Source: Nocardiopsis potens DSM 45234
Lineage (GTDB): Bacteria; Actinomycetota; Actinomycetes; Streptosporangiales; Streptosporangiaceae
Assembly (NCBI RefSeq): GCF_000341105.1
Contig: NZ_ANBB01000013.1
Span: 101,855 to 165,854 of the forward strand
Direction of reading: 5' to 3'
DNA length: 64,000 nt
Under the pieces are notes generated by a model, which was given only the letters and a program-made list of their open reading frames with translations, was not told the origin of the DNA and did not search any database. Within the stretch, counting starts at the first letter, position 1. Each line of letters starts with the position of its first letter. Below are positions 8,011 through 16,221 of the stretch, piece after piece. The position numbers and the translations under genes are program-made.

Positions 8011-9256
8011 CGCCCGCCCGGCGGCCAGCAGGTTCTTCGCTGCGTTCACGTCCCGGTCGTGGGTCGCGCCGCAGCCGCACGTCCACGTGCGGACGTGCAG
8101 CGGCATCCTGCCCTGCAAGGCGCCGCAGACGGAGCACAGCTTGGACGAGGGGAAGAAGCGGTCCACCGCGATCACTTCCCGCCCGTACCACTGGGCCTTG
8201 TACTCCAGCATGCTCCGGAACTCCGACCACGCCGCGTCGCCGATGGCACGGGCAAGGCTCCGGTTCTTGACCATGTTGCGCACGGTCAGATCCTCGATCA
8301 CGATCGTTTGGTTTTCACGAACGAGACGAGTGGTCAGCTTGTGCAGCCCATCGCGGCGACGGTCCGCGATACGGGCGTAGACCTTGGCGACCTTCCGCCG
8401 GGCTTTGCGCCGGTTGGCCCCCTCGCCCTTGGCCTTCTTCGCCAAGACCCGCTGAGCCTTCGCAAGGCGAGCGCGGTCCTTGCGCTCGTGCCTCGGGTTG
8501 GCGATCTTCTCTCCGGTGGAGAGGGTCAGAAGGTGGTCCAGGCCGACATCGGCCCCGACCGCTGCATCAGCGGGAGGGAGCGGCTCGACGGTCGGATCCT
8601 CGCACAGCATCGATACGTGCCAGCGTCCGGCCGCATCCTGCGACACGGTCACCGTGGACGGCGACACCCCCTCGGGAAGCGGGCGCGACCAGACGATGTC
8701 CAGCGGCTCCGCCATCTTCGCCAGAGTCAGCCTGCCGTCGCGGAACCGGAAAGCGCTGGTGGTGTACTCGGCCGACTTCCGGGACTTCTTCCGGCTCTTA
8801 TACCGAGGGTATTCGGCACGCTTGGCGAAGAAGTTGGTGAACGCCGCCTGGAGGTGGCGGAGTGCCTGCTGGAGAGGCACGGAGGAGACGTCGTTGAGGT
8901 ACGCGAACTCCTCGGTCTTCTTCCATGCCGTCAACATCGCCGACGTCTGGTTGTAGTTCACCCGCTCCTGGCGCGTCCACGCCTCCGTGCGTGCGGCGAG
9001 CGCCAGGTTGTAGACCTTGCGAACACAGCCGAACGTGCGCGACAGCTCGGCCGCCTGCGCATCGGTCGGATAGAAGCGGTACTTGAACGCCCGCTTCACA
9101 TGGTTCGCGGTCACACTTACAAACTAGTGGGATCCCGGCTGAAGATCGAACCCTGCGGGGCAGAGCACGGTCTTTCGCCCTGGCAGCGAAACCCTCGCCC
9201 GTCGCCCTGCTCCGCAGGGGCTGGATTTCCTCCCCTACCTGAAGGCAGGGGTATCC
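7889..9256 (-). mobile_element. IS200/IS605-type element carrying only tnpB
   Basis: The element is defined by two similar subterminal hairpins flanking tnp[21 protein letters not shown] at 7894-7913 (right end, beyond the tnpB stop) and CCCCTACCTGAAGGCAGGGG at 9232-9251 (left end, upstream of tnpB). Both have the same sequence plan in the same orientation, as expected for single-strand transposition ends. There is no Y1 transposase (tnpA), so movement would need a helper in trans. The left end stops a few bases before the ribosome-binding site of the TetR gene at 9272. Exact termini are estimates. Confidence 0.8.
7918..9114 (-). CDS. tnpB: RNA-guided endonuclease TnpB
   Basis: 398 residues, full length for TnpB. 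The N-terminal helix-turn-helix-like region starts VKRAFKYRFYPTDAQ. The RuvC-type acidic residues look intact: Asp189 in GADVGLDHL, Glu274 in IVIEDL, and Asp in HDRDVNAAKN (353/355). The zinc ribbon has Cys327, Cys330, Cys346 and Cys348. In the IS200/IS605 family TnpB uses a guide RNA to cut the donor joint and so keep the element in the population. All key residues present suggests an active nuclease rather than a fossil. Codon use and GC are slightly lower than neighbours, consistent with mobility. Confidence 0.93.
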   Translation of the reverse strand: MTANHVKRAFKYRFYPTDAQAAELSRTFGCVRKVYNLALAARTEAWTRQERVNYNQTSAMLTAWKKTEEFAYLNDVSSVPLQQALRHLQAAFTNFFAKRAEYPRYKSRKKSRKSAEYTTSAFRFRDGRLTLAKMAEPLDIVWSRPLPEGVSPSTVTVSQDAAGRWHVSMLCEDPTVEPLPPADAAVGADVGLDHLLTLSTGEKIANPRHERKDRARLAKAQRVLAKKAKGEGANRRKARRKVAKVYARIADRRRDGLHKLTTRLVRENQTIVIEDLTVRNMVKNRSLARAIGDAAWSEFRSMLEYKAQWYGREVIAVDRFFPSSKLCSVCGALQGRMPLHVRTWTCGCGATHDRDVNAAKNLLAAGRAVSACGAGVRPQRSAPGGRSATKQEVSRREP

Positions 9257-9271
9257 ACTCAGGAGGAACCG

Positions 9272-9910
9272 ATGACCTGTGGCCCCCGGCCGCCGCGCGG
9301 TGCGTCCCGGCACACCGCGCGCTCGCGGATCGCCGACGCCGCCGCCCGGCTGGCGGTGCACCGCGGGTGCGCGGCCGCCCGGGCCGACGCGATCGCGGCC
9401 GAGGCCGGCGTGCGCACCGAGGAGGTCCGCCGCGCGTTCGCCACCCGGGCCGCCGCGCTCACCGCCGCGCTGGAGCGGGCGGGCGCCGGCGCCCCGGCGG
9501 GCGTCGGGGCGCCCTGGGTCCGCGCCGCCCTGGCCGCGGGCTCGGCCGCCGAGCAGCTGCGCATCCAGGTCGCCGGGACCGGCCGGATGCTCGCCCGGGC
9601 CGCCCCGCTGCTGGAGTCGGTCCGCCTGGCCGCCCCCGAGGACACCGACGCCGCCCGGGTGTGGCGCGCCGACCTGGAGCGGCGCCGCCGCGTCCACCTC
9701 GAGCTGCTCTCCGCCCTGGCCGCCAAGGCCCCGCTGCGCCCGGACATGACCGTGCAGCGCGCCGCCGACGTCGCCCTGGCCCTGCACGGCCCCGAGACCT
9801 ACACGCTGCTCACCCGCGACCGCGGGTGGAGCGTCGAGCGGTGGAGGGCCTGGGCCGCTTCGGCGCTGCCCCGGCTCGTCTGCCGCCCTCCCGCCCCGGG
9901 CCGGGCCTGA
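9272..9910 (+). CDS. TetR-like transcriptional regulator
   Basis: 212 residues. A TetR-type N-terminal domain is visible (SRIADAAARLAVHRGCAAARADAIAAEAGVRTEEVRRAFATRAAALTAAL), although the recognition helix GVRTEEVRRAFATR departs from the usual YYHF pattern; the rest is an Ala-rich helical domain. The start ATG has an AGGAGGA site at 9261-9267 that lies only about 10 bases from the left-end hairpin of the TnpB element. The native promoter may therefore have been displaced by the insertion, and expression may depend on element sequence. Confidence 0.75.
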   Translation: MTCGPRPPRGASRHTARSRIADAAARLAVHRGCAAARADAIAAEAGVRTEEVRRAFATRAAALTAALERAGAGAPAGVGAPWVRAALAAGSAAEQLRIQVAGTGRMLARAAPLLESVRLAAPEDTDAARVWRADLERRRRVHLELLSALAAKAPLRPDMTVQRAADVALALHGPETYTLLTRDRGWSVERWRAWAASALPRLVCRPPAPGRA

Positions 9911-10780
9911 TCAGGCCGCGGCGGGGCGGACGAAGCGGCGGTCGCCCCCGCGCAGCTCCCGCCGCGGGCCGGCCGAGCGCAGCACCACGTCCAGCACCCG
10001 GTCCGGGTCGGCGGCGTAGCAGCCGCTGAACCAGGCCATGTTCGCCTCGACGACCGCCCACTGCTCGGCGGCATCGCCGTCCGGCCGCATCAGGCCGACG
10101 TCGAGGACGGTGGCGCTGGGCAGCGTCACGGCGTGCTCGGCCAGCAGCCGGCCCGCGAAGGCGAGCGCCCCGGACCCGAGCGGGTCGCGGTGCAGCGGCA
10201 CGGCGTCCAGCCGGCCGAACGAGGCGTAGCGGCCGCCGGCCCGCACCTCCCCGTCGAGCAGGAAGAGGCGGAGCTCGGCGACCCAGACCACGGGGTCGGC
10301 GATGAGCACCGGCGACTCGGGCGGCAGGCCGCCGGGCAGGGCGCGCCCGTCCGGGTAGACCCGCGCCGGGAACTCCTTGCCGCCGGCGGGCTTGACGAAC
10401 GCGGGGCGGGTCAGCGTACGCGCCTCGTCCAGCACCGACGCCCGGACCCGGCGGCCGGTGAAGGCACGGGGCAGCGCGGCCGGCCAGTCCCCCGGCGGGT
10501 CGAGCAGGGCGAGCTCCAGCGGGCCGGCGACCTGATCGGCGAAGAGCGGCCCGCCTTGGTAGTGGCAGCCGCCGGGCGGCGCCGCGCCGATGTCCTGCGG
10601 GAGGGCCGCCACCCGCATACCGCGCCGCCGCGCGGCGGCGGCGAGCAGCGCACCGGTTCCGGTGGGGCGCGGCCCCAGCGCGAGGACCTGCGGCCGGTGC
10701 GTTCCGCCCTCCGCGGTGCCCGCCGGCCGCCGGCGGCCGGCGGGGGCGTCCGCGCCGGACCGGGGATGCCCGGGCGTCAC
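9911..10780 (-). CDS. ATP-grasp domain-containing protein
   Basis: 289 residues from GTG 10780, which overlaps the stop of the upstream SHOCT gene (GTGA), a sign of translational coupling; a later ATG in RRGMRVAALPQ is the alternative start. The segment TRPAFVKPAGGKEFPARVYPDG carries the nucleotide-binding Lys of an ATP-grasp fold, and VVEANMAWFSGCYAADPDRVLDVVLRS near the C terminus is the conserved metal-binding (E-x-N) part seen in the DUF4343-type ATP-grasp group. It should ligate a carboxylate to an amine or thiol using ATP; substrate unknown. Confidence 0.75.
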   Translation of the reverse strand: MTPGHPRSGADAPAGRRRPAGTAEGGTHRPQVLALGPRPTGTGALLAAAARRRGMRVAALPQDIGAAPPGGCHYQGGPLFADQVAGPLELALLDPPGDWPAALPRAFTGRRVRASVLDEARTLTRPAFVKPAGGKEFPARVYPDGRALPGGLPPESPVLIADPVVWVAELRLFLLDGEVRAGGRYASFGRLDAVPLHRDPLGSGALAFAGRLLAEHAVTLPSATVLDVGLMRPDGDAAEQWAVVEANMAWFSGCYAADPDRVLDVVLRSAGPRRELRGGDRRFVRPAAA

Positions 10781-10998
10781 TCCTCCAGGTCGATCTTGCG
10801 CTGCAGGAACTCCTCGCGGCCGATCTCGCCCTCGGCGTAGCGGCGGCGCAGCTCCTCCATGGCCGGGTCCCGCCGCGGCTCCTCCGGGGGCGGCGCGGAG
10901 GGGGTGCGCTCGGCCGCGATGGCCACCGCCACGACCAGCACCACCGCGATGACGGCGACCGCGGCCACGAAGACGGCCATCATCGGCATCCCACTCAC
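10777..10998 (-). CDS. small membrane protein with SHOCT domain
   Basis: 73 residues. Residues 4-29 form one hydrophobic helix (MPMMAVFVAAVAVIAVVLVV...), then a Pro-rich linker, then a SHOCT motif MEELRRRYAEGEIGREEFLQRKIDLEE, a short C-terminal module that promotes oligomerisation. It probably sits in the inner membrane with SHOCT inside. The stop codon overlaps the start of the ATP-grasp gene, so the two are likely one unit. Confidence 0.85.
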   Translation of the reverse strand: MSGMPMMAVFVAAVAVIAVVLVVAVAIAAERTPSAPPPEEPRRDPAMEELRRRYAEGEIGREEFLQRKIDLEE

Positions 10999-11167
10999 CT
11001 CCCCGGCGCGGGCGGCCGCTCCGTCCGCGCCGTCCGCCCTCCAGCCTATTCCCCCCGGCCGCCCCGGTGGAGGCCCCGATCCCGCCGCCCCGGGCCCGGA
11101 TGCGCGCTCCGGTCCGGGTTCGCGGGGCGCCCCGGCCGCGGCCGGCGGGCGGGCCTACCATTGCGCC

Positions 11168-11464
11168 GTGGACACTTCCCTGCCGCTGCTCCGCGAGGTG
11201 CGGCCCGCGCTCGCCGCCGACCTGGAGGAGCTGCTCCGCGACGCGGGCGAGGAGCGGCTGGCGCGCTCCGTGCCCGGGCTGCGGGTGCACGGGCCCTGCC
11301 GGTGCGGCGAAGCCGGCTGCGCGAGCCTGTACACCGCCCCGCCGCCGGAGGGCGGCCACGGGCCCGGCCACCGGAACCTGTCCCTCCCGTGGGGGCCGGG
11401 GATGCTGGTGCTGGACGTGGCCGACGGGCGGATCGCCTTCCTGGAGGTGCTCCCGGACGACTGA
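11168..11464 (+). CDS. conserved small hypothetical protein with CxCxxxxC motif
   Basis: 98 residues from GTG 11168. Features: an acidic/Leu-rich N-terminal helical region (REVRPALAADLEELLRDAGEERLARSVPGL), then GPCRCGEAGCASLYT with three clustered Cys that could bind metal, and a C-terminal half (LVLDVADGRIAFLEVLPDD) that looks like a small beta fold. No family name recognised. It is divergent from the SHOCT gene and convergent with the alpha/beta hydrolase that ends 9 bp beyond its stop. Confidence 0.65.
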   Translation: MDTSLPLLREVRPALAADLEELLRDAGEERLARSVPGLRVHGPCRCGEAGCASLYTAPPPEGGHGPGHRNLSLPWGPGMLVLDVADGRIAFLEVLPDD

Positions 11465-11473
11465 CCGCCGGGG

Positions 11474-12691
11474 TCAGCGGCGGCGGGGCAGCCGCTCGTC
11501 CACGGCCAGGGAGGCGGAGATGTAGGCCGCGATCGCCGCGGCGCTGTTCGGTCCGCGCAGGGCCTCCGCCCGGGCGGTGTAGCCGGGCAGGTCGCGGTGG
11601 CGCCCGTTGGCGACGGCGGCCGCGGCGAGCAGCCCGGCGAAGCGGAACCGGTCCAGGAAGCTGTGCCCGGAGTCGGCGAAGGGGACCAGTTCGGCGCCGG
11701 GGATGCGCGCGGCGGTGCGCTCGGCAACCGGGCGGACGGCGCGCAGGTCGCGGGCGCCGCTGAGCACCGCGGTGGGCCAGGTGAAGTCCGGCCGGGCGGC
11801 GTCCAGGTCGACCGTCTCCCCTTCGAAGGCGGGGAAGCGCTCCGCCATGTCGGCGAAGTCGACGGCCGGGTCGAGCGGGCCGCCGTCCGGCACCATCCGG
11901 TGCAGGTTCCGGAACAGGATCACCCCGGCCAGGTCGAACTCCAGGATGAACGGGGAGGTCTCCGCGGTCTCCCGGCCGGCGAGGCGCTCCACCCGGTTCC
12001 AGGTGCCGGTGCGCCCGCGGGCCGCGGCCTCCAGCAGCCGGTCGACCGCCCGCACCCCGCCGAACTCGTAGACCACCGGGACCACCCGGCCGGTCCGCTC
12101 GGCGGTGACCGCGCCGTCGGCCACCAGTTTGCGCAGCTTCCCGGCGACCTCGGCGGTCTCGTCGGCGGAGCCGTCCCACAGCAGCCGGCGGATGTGCTCG
12201 CGGGCCGCCTCGCCGTCCGCCGCGGAGTTGATCGCGCTGTCCAGCACCATGCCCGCCACCCGGTCGCCGTGCCGGGCGGCGAAGACCTGGGCCAGGTAGC
12301 CGCCGTAGGAGGAGCCCCAGACCACGGCCCGGTCCAGGCCGCAGTCGTCCAGCACCGCGGCGATGTCGTCGGCGGCGGCCTCCACGGTGATCGCGTCCAC
12401 CGGCAGGTCGGTGCCGTCGCGGCGGCGCCGGGACAGGCCCACCCCGCGGTGCTCGACCATCACGGTGTCGAAGCCCCGCTTGCCGGCGTCCCGGCGCATC
12501 ATCCGGTAGGGCATCACCGAGGCCAGCCCGGGCCCTCCGGGGACGACCAGCAGCGGGACGCCCCCTGGGGCGCCCTCCCGCACGTAGCCGAGGTCGAACA
12601 CATCGTCGCCGTCGGGGTGCACCGGGCGGGGCACGGTTCGGACACCGGGCAGGCGGAGCAGGCTCTCGGCCTGCCTGAGGGGCTGCTTCAT
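11474..12691 (-). CDS. alpha/beta-hydrolase, proline-iminopeptidase-like
   Basis: 405 residues. Oxyanion-hole segment LVVPGGPGLASV, nucleophile elbow VVWGSSYGGYLAQ (Ser near 127), acid in LSGARDLRAV and catalytic His in FADSGHSFLDRF define the triad in the order expected for the S33 family. The GGPG plus GSSYGG pair points to prolyl-aminopeptidase-like hydrolases. No signal peptide, so probably cytoplasmic, cleaving N-terminal residues from short peptides or hydrolysing an ester. Stand-alone gene facing the small hypothetical gene; divergent from 12820. Confidence 0.88.
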   Translation of the reverse strand: MKQPLRQAESLLRLPGVRTVPRPVHPDGDDVFDLGYVREGAPGGVPLLVVPGGPGLASVMPYRMMRRDAGKRGFDTVMVEHRGVGLSRRRRDGTDLPVDAITVEAAADDIAAVLDDCGLDRAVVWGSSYGGYLAQVFAARHGDRVAGMVLDSAINSAADGEAAREHIRRLLWDGSADETAEVAGKLRKLVADGAVTAERTGRVVPVVYEFGGVRAVDRLLEAAARGRTGTWNRVERLAGRETAETSPFILEFDLAGVILFRNLHRMVPDGGPLDPAVDFADMAERFPAFEGETVDLDAARPDFTWPTAVLSGARDLRAVRPVAERTAARIPGAELVPFADSGHSFLDRFRFAGLLAAAAVANGRHRDLPGYTARAEALRGPNSAAAIAAYISASLAVDERLPRRR

Positions 12692-12819
12692 CGGCCCATC
12701 ATGCCCGTTTCGCGGCGGTCCATGCGAAGGCGGGCGGATGCGCGCCGGGCCGAATCCGGCCCGCCCGCCGGCCCGGAAGCGGCGGGGCCTGTCCGAGGCG
12801 GCTGGGAGGATACGGCGCC

Positions 12820-13287
12820 ATGACCGACCTCTACGCGATACGGGTGCTGGCGGTCGATCCGCCGCACCGCCGCATACGGCTGCGGGTGACCGCCGTCGAC
12901 CCGGACGTCCGGCACTCCCCGCTGCCCGACGGCGCGGACTTCTTCCGCAGCGACCTGGAGGAGGACGAGGCCGTACTGGACCTCCTCGCCGAGGAGGAGG
13001 GCCGCCTGCACGAGGACTTCGTCGTGGGCGTGGAGCGGATCGCGACGCGCAACCACCCCTTCACCGCGGAGGCCGAAGAGCGGCTGCGCGCGGCCGGCAC
13101 GGGATTCCCCTGGGAGGACGAGGGTCCGTTGGGCGAGATGTCCCCGGAGGCCGCCGCGAACCTGGTCCGCTGCGAGGAGGTGCGCATGGGGGCCGATTAC
13201 GACGTGCTGGTCGCCGACCCCCGGCTGATCGGGCACCTGAAGGCCGGCCAGTGGTGGCGCACCGCCGCCTTCCCCGGCGCGGACTGA
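12820..13287 (+). CDS. hypothetical protein
   Basis: 155 residues, acidic, start ATG after GGGAGGATAC. It opens with MTDLYAIRVLAVDPPHRRIRLRVTAVDPDV, an alternating beta-strand pattern, has an Asp/Glu-rich centre (DLEEDEAVLDLLAEEEGRLHEDF) and ends RLIGHLKAGQWWRTAAFPGAD. No signal peptide, no membrane segment, no motif that I can assign to a family. Divergent from the hydrolase gene with 128 bp between them. Confidence 0.65.
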   Translation: MTDLYAIRVLAVDPPHRRIRLRVTAVDPDVRHSPLPDGADFFRSDLEEDEAVLDLLAEEEGRLHEDFVVGVERIATRNHPFTAEAEERLRAAGTGFPWEDEGPLGEMSPEAAANLVRCEEVRMGADYDVLVADPRLIGHLKAGQWWRTAAFPGAD

Positions 13288-13459
13288 CGGCGCGGACCGA
13301 GGGGCGGCCTGCGGGCGGCACGGGGCCGCGCCCCGGCGCTTCCTCGGCGGTGGCCGCCCCTGCCGGGTGCGCGGAGCCGCGCGGCCGGCCCCTGGGCCGG
13401 GGCCGCCCCACCGGCCCGGGCCGGGGAAGGGCGGCGGGACGGCGCGGCCCCGGCCCGGG

Positions 13460-13711
13460 TCAGCCGGTGCGGCGGGACGCGGTGCGCTCCTGGGCCGGGT
13501 AGGGCAGCAGCGCCATCTCCCGGGCGTTCTTGATCGCGGCGGCGATGAGCCGCTGCTGCCGGGCGGTCACCCCGGTGACCCGGCGGCTGCGGATCTTTCC
13601 CCGGTCGGAGATGAACTTGCGGAGCAGGTCGGTGTCCTTGTAGTCGATGTAGTCGACGCCCTTCAGCGGGTCGGACTTGGGGCGGCGGGGGACTCGGCGG
13701 TTCGCGGGCAC
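13460..13711 (-). CDS. rpsR2: 30S ribosomal protein bS18, zinc-free paralogue
   Basis: 83 residues with the bS18 core ([52 protein letters not shown]). It contains no cysteine, so it is the C-minus form that replaces the zinc-binding S18 when zinc is scarce. This fits its position downstream of a Zur-box gene: 52 bp after the COG0523 protein at 13764, on the same strand. It works in the 30S subunit, beside bS6 on the platform. Known actinobacterial parallels are Zur-controlled C-minus ribosomal proteins; here S18 is the only one in view. Confidence 0.93.
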   Translation of the reverse strand: MPANRRVPRRPKSDPLKGVDYIDYKDTDLLRKFISDRGKIRSRRVTGVTARQQRLIAAAIKNAREMALLPYPAQERTASRRTG

Positions 13712-13763
13712 GGCGGTTCCTTCTCTCTCGCTTCCGGTGCGGCGGCCTGGGTTCGGGGCGGGC

Positions 13764-14942
13764 TCAGCGGGCGGCGGCGATGATGTCGTCGAACGGGTCG
13801 TCGGAGCCGCCGCGGGTGTAGCCGGCGGCCATCTCCTCGTCAGTGAGCAGGCAGGAGTCGAGCAGCGCGGTGAGCCGCTCGGCGTCCAGGCCCGGGCCGG
13901 TGAAGCTGATGCACTGGCAGCGGTCGCCGTGCTCGGGCCGCCAATCCAGGGAGGCGGCGGCCTTGCGGTGCTCGGAGACCAGCTCCCAGGCGGCGTCGGG
14001 GAGCGCGGCGAGCCAGGGGCCGTTGGGCTCGATGGCGACCGCGCCGCCCGCGCCGTCCCAGGCGAGCATGGTGTCGGGGTGGCTGGCCAGCCAGAACCGG
14101 CCCCGGCTCCGCACCGAGCAGGAGATCACGTCGTCCAGGGCGCCGTGCAGCCGGCCGGGGTGGAGCGGGCGGGAGCGGCGCCAGGTGACGGTGCGGACCC
14201 CGCCGGCCTCGTGGAAGTCCGGGGGCTGGGCGGTGGCCGGGTCGGTGCGCGCGGCGGCCGCCTCCGGGTCGAACCCGGCGTCGGCCATGACCCGCAGCGC
14301 GTCGCCCTCGGGGGGCGCGACGACCGCCGCCGGGTTGAGCTGGACCAGCATGGCCGCGCAGCGGTCGCGCTCCTGAGTGGTGCACCCCTCCGCGTCCAGC
14401 ACCACCGACCCGGGGTACTCCACCTGCTCCACCAGGACCTCGGCGACGCCCCGGGCGTCCTCCTCGGCGACGTCGAGCCCCCGGTCGGCCAGCGCGTCGG
14501 CGGTGGCGAGGTCGCCCAGCAGGCGGTCGGCGGCGACCGCGCCGATGACGCCGGAGAGCCGGAGCAGGTCGGTCACCGGCCGGTCGCCGACCGTGCTCAT
14601 GGTCAGCGCCTCCGCGATGGCGCGGGGCGGCACCGAGTCCCAGCCCTCGACCACGTAGAGCGGGTGCTCGCCGCGCTCGGCCAGCCGGCACAGCAGCGGG
14701 ATCAGGTCCAGCCGCATGGTGCAGGAGACGCAGGAGTGCACCAGTTCGACCCGGGTCCGCTCGACGACCCCCCAGCGGTCGCGCACCACCCGGTGCACCT
14801 CGCCCTCGGCGATGCGGCTCATGTCGTGGTGGACGGCGATCGCGCCGGGCTCGGCCATCAGCAGCCGGTCGACCGCGCGGGTGCGCGCGCCGCCGTGCAG
14901 GCCGGTCACCAGGGCGACGCGCGCGGGCAGGGCGTAGTCCAT
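13764..14942 (-). CDS. COG0523/CobW-like putative metal chaperone with degenerate P-loop
   Basis: 392 residues with the COG0523 layout: an N-terminal G domain and a C-terminal CobW_C-like domain ending in [23 protein letters not shown]. In the P-loop position it reads [14 protein letters not shown] (12-25) with no GKT/GKS, and the GCxCC metal motif is reduced to SCVSCTMR (Cys71, Cys74). Nucleotide hydrolysis may therefore be weak or absent. A Zur box 34 bp upstream shows zinc-starvation control, and the zinc-free S18 gene follows, so it probably helps deliver or ration zinc. Actinobacterial relatives with the same loss may exist; this was not checked. Confidence 0.82.
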   Translation of the reverse strand: MDYALPARVALVTGLHGGARTRAVDRLLMAEPGAIAVHHDMSRIAEGEVHRVVRDRWGVVERTRVELVHSCVSCTMRLDLIPLLCRLAERGEHPLYVVEGWDSVPPRAIAEALTMSTVGDRPVTDLLRLSGVIGAVAADRLLGDLATADALADRGLDVAEEDARGVAEVLVEQVEYPGSVVLDAEGCTTQERDRCAAMLVQLNPAAVVAPPEGDALRVMADAGFDPEAAAARTDPATAQPPDFHEAGGVRTVTWRRSRPLHPGRLHGALDDVISCSVRSRGRFWLASHPDTMLAWDGAGGAVAIEPNGPWLAALPDAAWELVSEHRKAAASLDWRPEHGDRCQCISFTGPGLDAERLTALLDSCLLTDEEMAAGYTRGGSDDPFDDIIAAAR

Positions 14943-14975
14943 GTCGGGGAACCTCGTCTCTCCTCACCCGAACTT

Positions 14976-14993
14976 TGAAAATGATTATCATTA
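14976..14993. promoter_or_regulatory. Zur box
   Basis: TGAAAATGATTATCATTA; the core AATGATTATCATT (14980-14992) is a perfect palindrome and matches the actinobacterial Zur consensus (TGaAAatgatTttCA type). It lies 34 bp before the COG0523 gene and is an AT-rich island in 75% GC DNA. Confidence 0.88.
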
Positions 14994-15351
14994 CTGTACA
15001 ACGGCCGGCGGGATGCTCCGGACCGGCGCGGCCGGGAGGGCGAGAAGCAGGGAGGGGACACGTCGGCACCGCCCGGCCCTGGATGCGGACCATGCGAAAG
15101 AGCCGGTCGGCACCGCGCGGCGGCCCGGTGCGGAGCGGGGGCGAGGACCTCCGGGGCCCTCCCCGGAGCGGCGGACGCCGCCCCGGCCGGCGGGCCGACG
15201 GGGCACCGGCCCCGGTGCGGGCGGAGCGGCGCAGGCCCGGCGGCCCCGCCGGGGGCCGCGCTCCCCCATCAGGGGCGGAGCGGGGCGAGAAGGGCACGGC
15301 GGCCGGCGGGAGGCGGGGCGCCGCCTCCCCGTCCGCCCGCCCGTCCTCCGG
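14994..15351. other. 358-bp gap without recognised gene
   Basis: Between the Zur box and the minus-strand glyoxalase-like gene. Highly GC-rich, with reading frames but no start/ribosome-site pair and no conserved motif. Nothing else seen. Confidence 0.4.
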
Positions 15352-15726
15352 TCAGGCGCCGCCGGCCGCCGGCTCGGCCAGTACGAAGGCGTTGCCGTCC
15401 GGGTCGCTGAAGCCCGCCTCGCGCCCCCAGGGGTGCTCGTCGGGGCCCTCCACCTCGACCCCCGCGGCGGCCAGCCGGGCGCAGTCGCCGTCCAGGTCGT
15501 CGCTCTCCAGGGTGATGCCCCGGGTTCCGCACTGCGTGAAGCCCTGCTCCAGCACGGTCAGCACGAACCCGGTGCCCGCCCCGGGCGGGGCCACCTGGAG
15601 CCATCGGACGTGCCCCAGGGTGCGGTCGGCCAGCACGGTGAACCCGAGGACGCCGACGTAGAAGTCCCTGGCCCGGTCCTGGTCGACGACGGGAAGGGCG
15701 ATCAGCCTGGCGTGCGTGATGGCCAT
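15352..15726 (-). CDS. VOC-superfamily protein
   Basis: 124 residues from ATG 15726 (upstream in-frame sequence is low-complexity and rejected). MAITHARLIALPVVDQDRARDFYVGVLGF begins the fold, with a C-terminal signature FSDPDGNAFVLAEPA. His4 and Glu in TLESDDLDG are in common metal-ligand positions. Substrate unknown. Divergent from the cysteine-rich micropeptide gene at 15881, sharing a 154-bp intergenic region. Confidence 0.88.
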   Translation of the reverse strand: MAITHARLIALPVVDQDRARDFYVGVLGFTVLADRTLGHVRWLQVAPPGAGTGFVLTVLEQGFTQCGTRGITLESDDLDGDCARLAAAGVEVEGPDEHPWGREAGFSDPDGNAFVLAEPAAGGA

Positions 15727-15823
15727 ACCACCATGATCGGGACGGAACGGTCGGCGCGCCAGGGGGACACGCGGAAAGCCCCCTCCCGCCGCCGCGCAGA
15801 CCGCCGCACCGCCCCGGAGGCCG

Positions 15824-15852
15824 TTGACTTTCCGAGGCGCACCGCTGATGCT
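15824..15852 (+). promoter_or_regulatory. possible promoter of the Cys-rich micropeptide
   Basis: TTGACT at 15824-15829 and GATGCT at 15847-15852 with a 17-bp spacer; the -10 keeps the important A2 and T6. It lies 28 bp upstream of the micropeptide ATG, leaving room for its strong ribosome-binding site. Confidence 0.4.
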
Positions 15853-15880
15853 CCGTAGGAGAGAGGGAGGTGACACCCCG

Positions 15881-15955
15881 ATGAGTGGATGCTCCTGCGG
15901 GCACGGCTCCTCGTGCTCCTGCTCGGCCGGCTGCTCCTGCGGCTGCAACGGCTAG
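15881..15955 (+). CDS. 24-residue cysteine-rich micropeptide, metallothionein-like
   Basis: The frame from ATG 15881 to TAG 15955 encodes 24 residues, seven of them Cys (positions 4, 6, 12, 14, 18, 20, 22), in CxC pairs spaced by Gly/Ser, with one His at position 8 and no aromatic residue except none at all. A strong GGGAGGTG ribosome-binding site sits 10 bases upstream, a candidate promoter is at 15824-15852, and a hairpin follows at 15994-16022, so the whole small unit looks like a real gene. CxC pairs suggest binding of soft metals (Cu(I), Zn) like a metallothionein; a precursor of a modified peptide is the alternative. No known family recognised. Confidence 0.6.
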   Translation: MSGCSCGHGSSCSCSAGCSCGCNG

Positions 15956-15993
15956 CGTCCCCCGTCCCCGATGAGCCGGCCCCGGCTCCCGGC

Positions 15994-16022
15994 GAGCGGC
16001 GCCTCCCCCCGGAGCGCCGCTC
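15994..16022 (+). terminator. hairpin after the micropeptide gene
   Basis: Perfect 9-bp arms GAGCGGCGC (15994-16002) and GCGCCGCTC (16014-16022), 11-nt loop, 39 bases past the stop. Confidence 0.5.
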
Positions 16023-16221
16023 CGCCCGGCACCCGCCCGCCGCCCCGCAGCGGACGCCCGGCACCGCCCCCGCGCCCCCGCTCCTGACCGGCCGCCCCTC
16101 CGCAGCGGCCGGAAGAGGCCCGGCTCCTCCCCCGTATTGACACCGCGCACGCGCGTCCGGTGGGATCGGTTCCGCCCCGAGCCGGCGACCGGAATGAGCC
16201 CCCGTGCCCCCCTCACCCCCC

